From the NCBI RefSeq assembly GCF_042678945.1, contig NZ_JBHTLM010000004.1:62001-126000 (forward strand): DNA of 64,000 bases, read 5' to 3'. This document shows, piece after piece, positions 52,077 to 61,387 of this stretch; the first letter of the stretch is position 1, and the number at the start of each line of letters is the position of its first letter. Source of the DNA: Fontibacillus puldeungensis (GTDB lineage: Bacteria > Bacillota > Bacilli > Paenibacillales > Paenibacillaceae). The translations under genes were made by a program, and so were the position numbers. Under the pieces are notes generated by a model. That model saw nothing but the letters and a program-made list of their open reading frames with translations. It had not been told where the DNA came from and did not search any database.

Positions 52077-52631
52077 ATGAAATGGAGAAGAGTTGCATTA
52101 CTTGTAGTCGCTTTCTCTCTAATGGGGGGCTCATTGCTGTTTGCAGACGCGGCGAGCCAAAAAGTAAAGCTTTTCCTGAACGGGAATGAAATACAAGATG
52201 GAGGTTACGTCGTAGATGGAAAGACATATGTACCAGTGCGTAATCTCGATGGGTTGGTTGAATACAACGATGACACCAAGACGGTAAAGTATTACAAACC
52301 GAATGTCCACATGTTTCTTTTTACGGATGATGGAGTATTTGGAGATGTTAAGAAGACTGGAAAGCTGAAATTTAACGTATTCTCTCAAATCGATGATTTG
52401 AAGACAGACATCTCGGCGGTTCGGGTGTCGATCACAGCACCGGATGGCTCAACCAAAGAAATCCAAACTGATGATATTAAAGATCAGAAAGACAATTTCT
52501 GGTTCCGAACGAAGGATTTCACCTATGATTTCAAAACGTCCGGGAGATATATTGTGGGCTTTTATATGAAGCCTTCAAATGGCTCTGATTTTATGCTTGT
52601 TTCGGAAAAAGGAATCAATGTTTTGAATTAG
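52077..52631 (+). CDS. Secreted stalk-domain (copper amine oxidase N-like) protein
   Basis: A signal peptide (RVALLVVAFSLMGGSLLFADAA) precedes a stalk-type repeat (KLFLNGNEIQDGGYVVDGKT, YVPVRNLDGLVEYNDDTKTV). This domain is common in wall-associated proteins of Paenibacillus. A beta-rich C-terminal region (DISAVRVSITAPDGSTKEIQ, RYIVGFYMKPS) follows. The function is unknown. GGAGGG precedes ATG 52077. Confidence 0.85.
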   Translation: MKWRRVALLVVAFSLMGGSLLFADAASQKVKLFLNGNEIQDGGYVVDGKTYVPVRNLDGLVEYNDDTKTVKYYKPNVHMFLFTDDGVFGDVKKTGKLKFNVFSQIDDLKTDISAVRVSITAPDGSTKEIQTDDIKDQKDNFWFRTKDFTYDFKTSGRYIVGFYMKPSNGSDFMLVSEKGINVLN

Positions 52632-52742
52632 GTAAAGCCTTGGCCGTCATTGACAAAATTGACCTGCACCCTGTAAAAGTGATACGATACATGGGGACAC
52701 AGCAAATGTCAACCATCAAAAATTTCAAAGCGAGGTAATTGA

Positions 52743-53114
52743 ATGAGCGACCATAATCACAAACACGGCGAAGAGTGTGGGTGCGGGCACGACCACGAGC
52801 ATAAACATGAACATGGTGAAGCTTGTGAATGCGGACACGACCATGACCACGATCATGAGCACGAAGAGTTTGTGTTGACTCTGACAGACGAAGAGGGAAA
52901 TGACGTAGAAATGGTTCTTGTCGAAACCTTCGACGTAGGTGAAAAAGTATATGCGCTTCTGTTAGAACGTAACAATCCGGAAGCGGACGGCATCATTCTC
53001 CGTATGGAAGAAGAAAACGAAGAAATGGTGCTTTACAATATTGAAGACGAAGAAGAGTGGAAGCAAGTGGAGGAAGCTTATAATGAGCTCGTCTCCCAAA
53101 TGGATGAAGCCTAA
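52743..53114 (+). CDS. DUF1292 protein with His/Cys-rich N-terminus
   Basis: Residues 1-43 are a metal-binding-like run with repeated HDHEHKHEHGE, CGCGH and CECGHDHDHDHEHEE units. Residues 44-123 are the DUF1292 domain: FVLTLTDEEGNDVEMVLVET, VYALLLERNNPEADGIILRM and LYNIEDEEEWKQVEEAYNEL. DUF1292 genes are common in Bacillota, usually without such an extension. GCGAGGTAATTGA precedes ATG 52743. A bidirectional terminator follows. Confidence 0.9.
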   Translation: MSDHNHKHGEECGCGHDHEHKHEHGEACECGHDHDHDHEHEEFVLTLTDEEGNDVEMVLVETFDVGEKVYALLLERNNPEADGIILRMEEENEEMVLYNIEDEEEWKQVEEAYNELVSQMDEA

Positions 53115-53133
53115 TCCATATTGCGATAAGATG

Positions 53134-53166
53134 AAAGCTCCCCAATCCATGGGGAGCTTTTGTGGT
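53134..53166. terminator. Bidirectional terminator between DUF1292 and speA
   Basis: AAAGCTCCCC and GGGGAGCTTT form a perfect 10-bp stem with TTGTGGTTTT beyond. Confidence 0.92.
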
Positions 53167-53174
53167 TTTTATAG

Positions 53175-54659
53175 TTAGAAAATCGGGTCAGCCTCTACGA
53201 TTACCTTCACGTTATTAATATATCGATCTTCAGGACCCTTTACAGGCAATCCGACTTCAACGTGGTCGACGATGTAGTCGATGTTGTCCTGGGAAATGAC
53301 TTCACCTGGAAGCAGAATCGGAATCCCTGGCGGATACACATAAATGAACTCGGCGATAATCCGACCGGCCGATTCTCTGAAAGGGATAACTTCCGTATCC
53401 GCGTAGAAGGCGTCGCGCGGAATGAGCGACAGCTGCGGGATTTCCGGAACTTTTACGACCAGTTCGTTGGCATTATTTTCTTTGTAATACGTTTTCGAAA
53501 GATCGCGCAGCGCACTAAGCAATATTTCAATCGTTTCTCTTGTGTCGCCTGGCGTAATGAGGCAGAGTATGTTGTACATATCGCTGAGCTCGACTTCAAT
53601 GTTGTAGTGGTCGCGCAGCCAATTTTCCGTCTCATAGCCGGTTATGCCAAGATGGCGGACATGAACCGTTACTTTGGTAGGATCAAAGTCGAAGGTTGCT
53701 TCTCCGCCCAAAATTTCGCGTCCAAAGCAGTACAGGCCTTCGATTTTATTGATCTCACCTCGTAAATATTCAGCCATCTCTATCGACTGCTCGGCCAATT
53801 CATGACCATGCAGCGCTAGATTTCTCCGGGCTGTATCAAGCGAAGCAAGTAGCAAATAGGAGGTTGAAGTTGTTGTCAGCATACTAATAATCGTTTGAAC
53901 GCGCTGTGGATTCACATATCCATTCTTGACGTTCAAATTCAGGATAGAGCTTTGTGTCATCGATCCGCCGAGCTTATGCACGCTAGTGGCCGCCATATCT
54001 GCGCCCGCCTGCATTGCGGACATGGGCAGCTTTTCGTGGAAGTGGATGTGTACGCCGTGTGCCTCATCGACCAGAACGGGAACATGGAAGCTGTGGGCTA
54101 AATCCACGATTTCTTTTAAGTTGGCACAAACCCCAAAGTATGTCGGGTTGATGACCACGACCGCCTTGGCATCAGGATGACGCTGCAGAGCCCGACGCAC
54201 CGAAGATGTCGTAATGCCGTGATCGATGCCGAGATTTTTATCTTGTGTAGGGGAGACAAACACAGGCTTGGCCCCCGCGAAAATAATCGCTGACATAATC
54301 GATTTATGAATATTTCTCGGGACGATAATTTTATCACCGGGAGAACAAATGGATAGTATCATTGTCATAATGGCACCGCTAGTGCCTTGAACCGAGAAAT
54401 AAGTATAATCTGCGCCAAAGGCATTGGCAGCCAGTTTTTGCGCCTGTTCGATGACACCACTTGGTTGGTGTAAATCGTCTAGGGGAGCGATATTGATCAA
54501 GTCAATGGACAAAGCATTGTCGCCAACAAACTCGCGAAATTCTGGGTCTGTGCCGTGCCCTTTCTTATGACCGGGAATGTGAAACTGAACGGGATTGCCG
54601 GCCGCGTGCTTCTTAAGAGCAGTAAATAGCGGCGTGCTTTGATGATCCATACGGGCCAT
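53175..54659 (-). CDS. speA: Arginine decarboxylase, SpeA type
   Basis: SpeA makes agmatine from arginine for polyamines. The 494-residue PLP enzyme of the Orn/Lys/Arg decarboxylase family has FHIPGHKKGHGTDPEF, SVQGTSGAIMTMI, VDEAHGVHIHFHEKLP and the PLP lysine in SVHKLGGSMTQSSIL. It agrees block by block with B. subtilis SpeA. The substrate could still be lysine in some relatives. ATG 54659 is preceded by AAAGGCAGGG. Confidence 0.92.
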   Translation of the reverse strand: MARMDHQSTPLFTALKKHAAGNPVQFHIPGHKKGHGTDPEFREFVGDNALSIDLINIAPLDDLHQPSGVIEQAQKLAANAFGADYTYFSVQGTSGAIMTMILSICSPGDKIIVPRNIHKSIMSAIIFAGAKPVFVSPTQDKNLGIDHGITTSSVRRALQRHPDAKAVVVINPTYFGVCANLKEIVDLAHSFHVPVLVDEAHGVHIHFHEKLPMSAMQAGADMAATSVHKLGGSMTQSSILNLNVKNGYVNPQRVQTIISMLTTTSTSYLLLASLDTARRNLALHGHELAEQSIEMAEYLRGEINKIEGLYCFGREILGGEATFDFDPTKVTVHVRHLGITGYETENWLRDHYNIEVELSDMYNILCLITPGDTRETIEILLSALRDLSKTYYKENNANELVVKVPEIPQLSLIPRDAFYADTEVIPFRESAGRIIAEFIYVYPPGIPILLPGEVISQDNIDYIVDHVEVGLPVKGPEDRYINNVKVIVEADPIF

Positions 54660-54839
54660 CCCTGCCTTTCATATCAATTTTTCAAACAAAATTGAGTATA
54701 GCAAAAATAGCTTGGAATGCAAGTGAACCTTGCAGAAGAAGCACAAAAAAGAATCTGATAGGTGTAAGTTGCATTAAAAAGAGGACAGACTAATAGGAAG
54801 AATTCATTTTTCGTTAATGATGGGGAGGGATACAGATTT

Positions 54840-56114
54840 ATGGAATTGACTTCTAGACTAGCACGTAAAAATTTGCTCAATCCTACGTTTGCCAGCCTAT
54901 GGATTATTATGTTTGTGGTGGAGTTTGTAAAAGGATCGTTAATCGTCGCCATACTTCCTGTTTACATGGGAGATGTGCTTAAGCTTAGCGCCTTTGCTAT
55001 TGGTTTGTCCTTTTCGCTGCAATATATCGGAGACAATGTGTTCCGAAGTCCTGCGGGATGGTTAATTGAACGGATCGGATTTCGCACAACAATTACGCTA
55101 GGGCTCTGCATTACGCTTGGGGCGGTTTCTATCATCGCCTTCCTGCATACGATGGGGTTCCTTGTTCTCGGCTGTGCACTGCTCGGGATTGGAACGGCAC
55201 CGCTTTGGCCCTGCGTCATGATGGGAATTTCGGCCGTTACGGAGCAAAGCAAAAATTTTGGAACTGCGATGGGGGTCATTCAAATTTCCAGCCTCGGCGG
55301 GACAGGATTAGGACCTGTGATTATTAACTTTTTCGTAGACGGTTCAAATTCCTATCGGCCCGTATTTTGGTTTTTGTTAGGCTGCATCGCTACGATTATT
55401 GTCGTGTCGTTGGTTCTTCCCGGCAAAAAGCCTGTTCATTTATCAGCATCGGCACAGGCCGTAAATACAGCTGGTTCGACTCAAGGCCATTCGCTTTGGG
55501 AGGGAGGGGTGCTGAATAACATCCGTAAAACGTTTCGTCAAGTCCGTGACAATTTGCACGTTAGCCCGCTGCTATACCCTTCATTATTTCTGCAATCTTT
55601 TGCCATCGGCTTGCTTACCCCAGTGATCACCTTGTTCGTACGGACAGAGCTTGGCTTCTCACCGGAAACTTACAGTATCATGCTAATTATCGGAGGGGGA
55701 ATTACGGTTATCGGACTGATTCCGATCGGCAAGCTCGTAGACCGTTTCGGAACACGCTGGTTTTTACATATCGGCTTTGCACTGTCGGCAACATCTATCG
55801 GCTTGTTTTCCATGATCCGTTCCACCCCGATGATTTGGATGTTGGTCATTCTGATAGGTATTAGCTATGCCTTAATTCTCCCTACCTGGGATACGATGAT
55901 TTCACACATGCTTCCTAAAGGGGAAAAAGGTACGGTATGGGGGCTGTTTCTTACGATTCAAGGCTCCGGCATGGTGGCTGGGCCGATTTTGTCCGGAAAA
56001 CTGTGGGATTTGCTTGGCCCCCCGGCTCCGTTCGTAGCTAGTAGCACTGCAATGGTCATTTTGTTCTTTTTGCATATTGCCTTGGAGCGACATGAAAGCA
56101 GCCTCTCCAGATAG
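54840..56114 (+). CDS. Major facilitator superfamily transporter
   Basis: The 424-residue protein has twelve hydrophobic helices. The MFS loop patterns GWLIERIGFRTTI between helices 2 and 3 and GKLVDRFGTRWFL between 8 and 9 are the conserved (D/R)xGRR-like motifs. A central loop near residues 195-225 splits the halves. The substrate is not predictable; drug and sugar exporters share this shape. GGGGAGGG precedes ATG 54840. A GC-rich hairpin at 56096-56132 after the stop may end transcription. Confidence 0.92.
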   Translation: MELTSRLARKNLLNPTFASLWIIMFVVEFVKGSLIVAILPVYMGDVLKLSAFAIGLSFSLQYIGDNVFRSPAGWLIERIGFRTTITLGLCITLGAVSIIAFLHTMGFLVLGCALLGIGTAPLWPCVMMGISAVTEQSKNFGTAMGVIQISSLGGTGLGPVIINFFVDGSNSYRPVFWFLLGCIATIIVVSLVLPGKKPVHLSASAQAVNTAGSTQGHSLWEGGVLNNIRKTFRQVRDNLHVSPLLYPSLFLQSFAIGLLTPVITLFVRTELGFSPETYSIMLIIGGGITVIGLIPIGKLVDRFGTRWFLHIGFALSATSIGLFSMIRSTPMIWMLVILIGISYALILPTWDTMISHMLPKGEKGTVWGLFLTIQGSGMVAGPILSGKLWDLLGPPAPFVASSTAMVILFFLHIALERHESSLSR

Positions 56115-56138
56115 TATCTTGGGAGGCTGCAGCAGTAT

Positions 56139-56768
56139 TTATTGCAAAAATGCATTCTTATATAAGGGCAGCAAGGCTTCGAACGTTTCCTCGATCGTTT
56201 TTAGAAGCTTACCACCGTCTCCCAACAAGGATTCGTCCTGTTCCAAACGAAGTCCACAGATGATTTCAGCTTTCTTTACCGTACTTAGCTTCTCAGCCCA
56301 TTCTTTTAGCTGAGCGCTGTTGGCTTCCGCATGAGAGGTACCGCCAGGATCCATGTGGTCAAGGGACCAATAGAACCTGTCAGGGAGCGTCTTCTTAATC
56401 TCTGAGGCATGCTTGTCCAAATAACGGGCAAAAACAGTCTTGTTTGGACTTTCATAAATGACGGCAAAAACGATAAACAAATGGGTAGAGAACATGCCGA
56501 CTTCAAAATGGGGCAGCGCTTTGTATCCACGTTTACTGGCTGCCCAGGCTACCCAGGTATCCTTCGGCGGGTTCACTGTACGCCGGGCGTGCTTGGCCAC
56601 ATGCGGAAACATTTCTTCACCGCAAAGCGCGGACAGATATGGCGACAGCTCCGCTCCAAGCACCTCAAGCTTAGGTCTTACTCTGCCGATGATGGCTTCC
56701 ATGCGTGGCTCTAGGCCGGGAACCGTAAGGGCTTGAAAATCCTCTTTTGTAAAACCGGTAAAATTCAT
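56139..56768 (-). CDS. DUF1054 (YktB-like) protein
   Basis: The 209-residue protein matches the DUF1054/YktB family: GFTKEDFQALTVPGLEPRME, NPPKDTWVAWAASKRGYKAL, PHFEVGMFSTHLFIVFAVIY and DHMDPGG. Its role is unknown. GGAGGT precedes ATG 56768. Confidence 0.9.
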   Translation of the reverse strand: MNFTGFTKEDFQALTVPGLEPRMEAIIGRVRPKLEVLGAELSPYLSALCGEEMFPHVAKHARRTVNPPKDTWVAWAASKRGYKALPHFEVGMFSTHLFIVFAVIYESPNKTVFARYLDKHASEIKKTLPDRFYWSLDHMDPGGTSHAEANSAQLKEWAEKLSTVKKAEIICGLRLEQDESLLGDGGKLLKTIEETFEALLPLYKNAFLQ

Positions 56769-56996
56769 ATGTGATTATACCTCCAAATTCATACATCGAG
56801 TAAAGGTCGTTACTATGGTTCTTCCAGTATATCATATCGTTCCCTGTCGTCTGTTCAGCGATTTAAACGAATCAAAAATGTGCAGGTCGCAGCATCGTCT
56901 GAATTTTTAGCAAGTCCGCGTTAACCCTGCCCGAAACGGTTAAAATTAATCAATAATCCAAGTTCCTTGACATAAGATGGAGATAAGAACGGTAAC

Positions 56997-57105
56997 GCAA
57001 GTTTTGTCCGAAGTAATCGTAGAAGTTAACGCTCACAAAACTAAGCGTATGCTTTCGTAGCAAGTTTTGTTCGAAGTGCAACAGGAAGTTAATGCTCACA
57101 AAACT
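56997..57105 (+). repeat. Tandem 46-bp direct repeat, each unit a hairpin
   Basis: Units at 56997-57042 and 57060-57105 are nearly identical except for a 7-base core and two single bases. Each begins GCAAGTTTTGT and ends GCTCACAAAACT, so AGTTTTGT can pair with ACAAAACT within each unit or across units. The second unit ends just before the ribosome site of the next gene. The rest of the 56769-56996 gap shows nothing I can support. Confidence 0.88.
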
Positions 57106-57121
57106 TTTAGGAGGGAGTGCC

Positions 57122-57718
57122 GTGAATAAAAGTTACGAGGTGGAATATTGCAACCTGGAACTCCGATTTGATCGCCGGCACATACAACAATTAATCCGTG
57201 ATTTGATTCAAGACGGGTATTCTTTATATTGGAGCGAGAACGAGTCCGTGTTCATTATTTCCGTACGCACGGGGCGAAAGCTGACGAAGCTGAGGTTTCA
57301 GCGTCTCGCCAAAGGATACAAGCTGGTAGGCGATTATGTTATTCGCGATGCGAAGCTGGCGGATTGGCTGGAAAAGCTGATCGGGGATTTGCGCGGACAC
57401 GCGGTGGTCAAGCGGTTTAAGGATCGGCAAATTTACATTGAAAATATTTTGTTCGGAGAAGTCATTCGGCTGGTGGAGATTTCCGGGATGGAGCACCGGG
57501 TGATTTATCAGAAAGGCCCTGCCGCCGATGTGGAACGAATGGCTGAATTGTTCGCTTCGGAGTCGGCGGAGCAGCAGCTAGAGAGCCTCCAGCAGGAGCT
57601 TGATGACGAACTCGAGAGGCTGTATGAAGCCTTGCAGCAGGGTGATACGGTTGCTTCTGAAGCCTCCAAGGAGAAGCTTCGTAAGTTGCGGATGGAACTC
57701 ATCCGTCTTGAATGGTAA
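57122..57718 (+). CDS. Uncharacterised protein, sometimes labelled NRPS-module-like
   Basis: The 198-residue protein has a charged start (VEYCNLELRFDRRHIQQLIR), a beta-rich middle and a block RDAKLADWLEKLIGDLRGHA, then VVKRFKDRQIYIENILFGEV, IRLVEISG. A C-terminal coiled coil of repeated Glu/Leu/Gln follows. Similar proteins in Paenibacillus are annotated as NRPS modules, but no adenylation or carrier motif is present. GTG 57122 follows AGGAGGG. Confidence 0.75.
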   Translation: MNKSYEVEYCNLELRFDRRHIQQLIRDLIQDGYSLYWSENESVFIISVRTGRKLTKLRFQRLAKGYKLVGDYVIRDAKLADWLEKLIGDLRGHAVVKRFKDRQIYIENILFGEVIRLVEISGMEHRVIYQKGPAADVERMAELFASESAEQQLESLQQELDDELERLYEALQQGDTVASEASKEKLRKLRMELIRLEW

Positions 57719-57799
57719 TTCTGATTTTGGTCAACTCTATCGAGGAAGAGCTTCTGCCTCCAAATAAATAGCTTATGCGAAATATCATTGCATGTTTTC

Positions 57800-57825
57800 C
57801 CCCTGAGCATCAGGGGTTGTTTTTT
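57800..57825 (+). terminator. Terminator of the preceding gene
   Basis: CCCCTG and CAGGGG pair around AGCAT, followed by TTGTTTTTT. Confidence 0.82.
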
Positions 57826-57911
57826 GGATGGCCGCTCGGGGTTCACTTCTGTACACAAAAGAGTTAAAATGATAATATTGAAAAAAATATAGTGTGCAAA
57901 GGATGGAGACC

Positions 57912-59321
57912 ATGTCAAAACAACAAATCGGCGTTATCGGCTTAGCCGTTATGGGCAAAAATTTGGCCCTAAATATTGAAAGTCGGGGCTTCACCGTATC
58001 GGTGTTCAACCGCTCTCCGCAAAAAACTCATGATCTATTGGAAAATGAAGGCAAGGGCAAAAACCTGGTCGGTGCATTTTCCGTCGAAGAATTCGTAAAT
58101 TCGTTAGAAACACCGCGTAAAATTTTGATTATGGTACAAGCCGGTCCTGCGACAGACGCTACAATTGAACAACTGCTTCCGTACCTGGATCAAGGCGACA
58201 TCATTATCGACGGAGGTAACGCGCACTTCCCGGATACGCAGCGCCGCAGCAAGGAGCTTGAAGCCAAAGGTTTCCGCTTTATCGGTACCGGGGTATCGGG
58301 TGGGGAAGAAGGTGCCTTGAATGGCCCAGCCATCATGCCGGGCGGACAAGAAAGTGCCTACAAACTCGTTGAACCGATTCTGACGGCTATTTCTGCCAAA
58401 GTAAACGGCGATCCCTGCTGTACATACATCGGACCGGACGGTGCCGGACACTATGTAAAAATGGTGCACAACGGCATTGAATATGGCGATATGCAGTTGA
58501 TCGGCGAAGCTTATCATATGCTGAAAGACGTGCTTGGCGTTGACGCTAAGGAATTGCACGAGATTTTCACCGAATGGAATAAAGGAGAGCTGGACAGCTA
58601 TCTGATCGAAATCACTGCCGACATCTTCTCCCAATATGATGAAGAAACCGGCAAACCGATGGTTGACGTGATCCTTGATGCCGCCGGACAAAAAGGAACC
58701 GGAAAATGGACAAGCCAAAGTGCGCTCGACCTGGGCGTTCCGCTTTCCATGATCACGGAATCCGTATTTTCCCGTTTCTTGTCAGCGATGAAAGAAGAAC
58801 GTGTCGCAGCCAGCAAGATTTTGAACGGTCCAGCCAGGAAGTCATTTAGTGGCGATAAACAGGAATTCATTGAAAATGTCCGTAAAGCTCTGTTCGCTAG
58901 TAAGATCGTTTCTTATGCTCAAGGCTTTGCTCAAATGCGTGCCGCTTCCGATGAATACGGTTGGGATTTGAAATACGGCAATATCGCAATGATTTTCCGC
59001 GGCGGTTGCATTATTCGCTCGCAGTTCTTGCACAACATCAAGGATGCTTATGACCGCGATCCTGCGCTCAAAAATCTGCTGCTTGACCCTTACTTTAAAA
59101 ATGTTGTGGAAAGCTACCAAGATGCTTGGCGTAAAGTGATCAGCGTCGCGGTAGAGAACGGAATTCCGGTTCCTGGTTTCTCGAGCGCTCTGTCCTACTA
59201 TGACAGCTATCGTACGGAGCGTCTGCCGGCCAACCTGCTGCAAGCGCAACGCGACTACTTTGGTGCACATACATTCAAACGGGTTGATAAGGAAGGCGTC
59301 TTCCACCATCAATGGTTCTAA
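57912..59321 (+). CDS. gndA: 6-phosphogluconate dehydrogenase, decarboxylating
   Basis: The enzyme oxidises and decarboxylates 6-phosphogluconate to ribulose-5-phosphate, making NADPH. The 469-residue protein has IGVIGLAVMGKNLALNI, FNRSPQKTHDL in the nucleotide fold, GTGVSGGEEGALNGPAIMPG, the catalytic VKMVHNGIEYGDMQLIGEAY and the long form of the C-terminal tail (HTFKRVDKEG). ATG 57912 follows AAAGGATGGAG; an in-frame ATG 57894 has no site. Confidence 0.96.
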   Translation: MSKQQIGVIGLAVMGKNLALNIESRGFTVSVFNRSPQKTHDLLENEGKGKNLVGAFSVEEFVNSLETPRKILIMVQAGPATDATIEQLLPYLDQGDIIIDGGNAHFPDTQRRSKELEAKGFRFIGTGVSGGEEGALNGPAIMPGGQESAYKLVEPILTAISAKVNGDPCCTYIGPDGAGHYVKMVHNGIEYGDMQLIGEAYHMLKDVLGVDAKELHEIFTEWNKGELDSYLIEITADIFSQYDEETGKPMVDVILDAAGQKGTGKWTSQSALDLGVPLSMITESVFSRFLSAMKEERVAASKILNGPARKSFSGDKQEFIENVRKALFASKIVSYAQGFAQMRAASDEYGWDLKYGNIAMIFRGGCIIRSQFLHNIKDAYDRDPALKNLLLDPYFKNVVESYQDAWRKVISVAVENGIPVPGFSSALSYYDSYRTERLPANLLQAQRDYFGAHTFKRVDKEGVFHHQWF

Positions 59322-59354
59322 GATAACGAAAATTCTAGAAACGTTTTGACCACG

Positions 59355-59394
59355 GCGTCTAGGGGAGCGGTTTAGCACCCTTAGACGCTTTTTT
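59355..59394 (+). terminator. Terminator of gndA
   Basis: GCGTCTA and TAGACGC form the base, with inner partial pairing, followed by T6. Confidence 0.82.
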
Positions 59395-59524
59395 GCAGTA
59401 CAAGTTGATTTGATTTATCAAATTATGCCATGGACTAGGAGGCATGTGCGTGTTCAAAATATACCAGCCTGTGTTATGATATGAAAAAGTTTATATCAAA
59501 GCCTCAGACCGAAGGTGAATTAAC

Positions 59525-60037
59525 GTGCATAAACCTATTAAAAATATCGTCCTGATCGGGATGATGGGTACCGGAAAATCAACCGTAGGCGCTTCCTTGG
59601 CTATCAAAACGGGGCTGAAGTTGGTTGATCTTGACCAGCGGATTGTGGAGAAGGCTGGACTAACGATTCCAGAAATTTTTAGGGAGAAAGGCGAGGCGTC
59701 ATTTCGTGATATGGAAGCTTCGATCCTTGATAGCGCCCTTGAAGAGAAGGGAGTCGTTTTAGCGACCGGCGGGGGCGTCGTGCTGCGTGAGGAGAATCGC
59801 CGTGTGATGCTGGACAAAGGCCTGGTTATTGCCTTAAAGGCTGCGCCCGAGGAAATCGTAACCCGTGTCGGGGAGGATGACAATCGTCCATTGCTTGCCG
59901 GCGGGGCGAGAGAACGGATTATGAAGCTGCTTGAAGAGCGCAAGCACGCGTATGACTTTGCCCACTATATGATTGATACAACGGGGAAAAGTGTGGAACA
60001 AGTAACGGCTGATATTTTAACGCATTACCGCGGCTAA
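59525..60037 (+). CDS. aroK: Shikimate kinase
   Basis: The 170-residue enzyme phosphorylates shikimate in the aromatic pathway. It has the P-loop LIGMMGTGKSTVGASLA, VDLDQRIVEKAGLTI, FRDMEASIL, ATGGGVVLREENR and the lid RPLLAGGARERIMKLLEER. It starts at GTG 59525 after GAAGGTGA. Six bases after its stop comes the aroA reading frame. Confidence 0.95.
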   Translation: MHKPIKNIVLIGMMGTGKSTVGASLAIKTGLKLVDLDQRIVEKAGLTIPEIFREKGEASFRDMEASILDSALEEKGVVLATGGGVVLREENRRVMLDKGLVIALKAAPEEIVTRVGEDDNRPLLAGGARERIMKLLEERKHAYDFAHYMIDTTGKSVEQVTADILTHYRG

Positions 60038-60061
60038 ATAACAATGAAAAGGGGAATGAAC

Positions 60062-61354
60062 ATGGACGTTATCGTAAGGCCTACGCCTGAACTAAACGGT
60101 GAGATTGGAGCTTTGTCCTCCAAAAACTATACGACCCGTTACTTGCTTGTCGCCGCTTTGGCGGAAGGGACTAGTACGGTAAACTATCCCGCTCATAGCG
60201 AAGACAGTGACGCGATGCGCCGTTGCATTGCCGATCTTGGCGCGGTTCTTACGGAGGATGAGGAAAAAATCGTAATTACAGGCTTTGGCCGTCGCCCTAA
60301 AGACGTAAAAGAGCTTAACGTCGGCAATGCCGGAGCAGTGCTGCGTTTCCTGATGGCAATCGCAGCTTTATGCCCTGAGGTAACGTTTGTTAACACGTAC
60401 CCGGATTCGCTCGGCAAACGCCCGCATGACGATTTGATTAATGCGCTTGGCCAGATGGGTGTAGAGGTAGAGCATCGCGAAGGCCGCCTGCCGATTACAA
60501 TCCGCGGCGGAGTGCCAAAGGGTGGCAAAATTAGGGTATCCGGCGCGGTAAGCTCCCAGTATTTGAGTGCGCTTCTGTTCCTTACACCTCTGCTGGAGGA
60601 AGACAGCGAAATCGAAGTGCTGGATGATCTCAAATCCAAGGTGGTTGTGGGACAAACGTTGGAGGTGCTGGAGCAGGCTGGCATTGTGGTTCACGCTAGC
60701 TCCGACTACATGCATTTCCGTGTACCGGGGGGCCAGTCTTATCAAGCGAAAACCTATACGGTTCAGGGAGATTATCCGGGGTCCGCGGCGATTTTGGCGG
60801 CGGCAGCCGTCACAAAGTCAAACGTGAAGGTGCATCGACTAGCCGAACAAAGCAAGCAAGGGGAGCGCGCTGTGGTGGATGTTCTCCAAATGATGGATGT
60901 GCCCCTGACCCATCAGGATGGGACGGTGCATATACAAGGAAACGGTCGTTTGCGCCCTGTGGAGTTTGACGGAGACGCCGCGACAGATGCCGTGCTGGCC
61001 ATGGTGGCCGCTGCCGTCTTTGCGGAGGGAACCTCGCGTTTTTACAATGTGGAAAATTTACGTTATAAGGAATGTGATCGAATTACCGATTACCTTCATG
61101 AGCTTAAAAAAGCAGGGGCGGATGTCGAGGAGCGGCAGGCGGAAATCATCGTCCACGGGCGCCCGTCCGGTCTGGAAGGCGGGGTCGAGATCAATGCGCA
61201 TTACGATCACCGAGTGATTATGGCGCTTACTGTTGTAGGCTTGCGCTGCAAAAAGCCGCTTGTCATCAAGGACGCTCATCATGTTGCAAAATCTTATCCT
61301 CAATTTTTTGATCATATGATTACGCTTGGCGCATCGATCGAGAGGGTAGAATAA
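60062..61354 (+). CDS. aroA: 3-phosphoshikimate 1-carboxyvinyltransferase (EPSP synthase)
   Basis: AroA transfers enolpyruvate from PEP to shikimate-3-phosphate. The 430-residue protein has the K-x-x-T-x-R block LSSKNYTTRYLLVAALAEG, GNAGAVLRFLMAI, DSLGKRPHDDLINAL, SSQYLSALLF, RYKECDRITDY and INAHYDHRVIMAL. In the GNAG motif the Thr usual at the glyphosate-sensitive position is Ala, and the Pro four residues on is Phe. ATG 60062 is preceded by AAAGGGG. Coupled to aroK. Confidence 0.95.
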   Translation: MDVIVRPTPELNGEIGALSSKNYTTRYLLVAALAEGTSTVNYPAHSEDSDAMRRCIADLGAVLTEDEEKIVITGFGRRPKDVKELNVGNAGAVLRFLMAIAALCPEVTFVNTYPDSLGKRPHDDLINALGQMGVEVEHREGRLPITIRGGVPKGGKIRVSGAVSSQYLSALLFLTPLLEEDSEIEVLDDLKSKVVVGQTLEVLEQAGIVVHASSDYMHFRVPGGQSYQAKTYTVQGDYPGSAAILAAAAVTKSNVKVHRLAEQSKQGERAVVDVLQMMDVPLTHQDGTVHIQGNGRLRPVEFDGDAATDAVLAMVAAAVFAEGTSRFYNVENLRYKECDRITDYLHELKKAGADVEERQAEIIVHGRPSGLEGGVEINAHYDHRVIMALTVVGLRCKKPLVIKDAHHVAKSYPQFFDHMITLGASIERVE

Positions 61355-61387
61355 ACATATTACAGCAACCATTTAAGGGAGGAAGCA

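Noticed and set aside
56096..56132. Rho-independent terminator after the MFS gene
   Set aside because: The stem GCAGCCTC/GAGGCTGC is good but no T-run follows, so I list it only as a hairpin in the gene entry.
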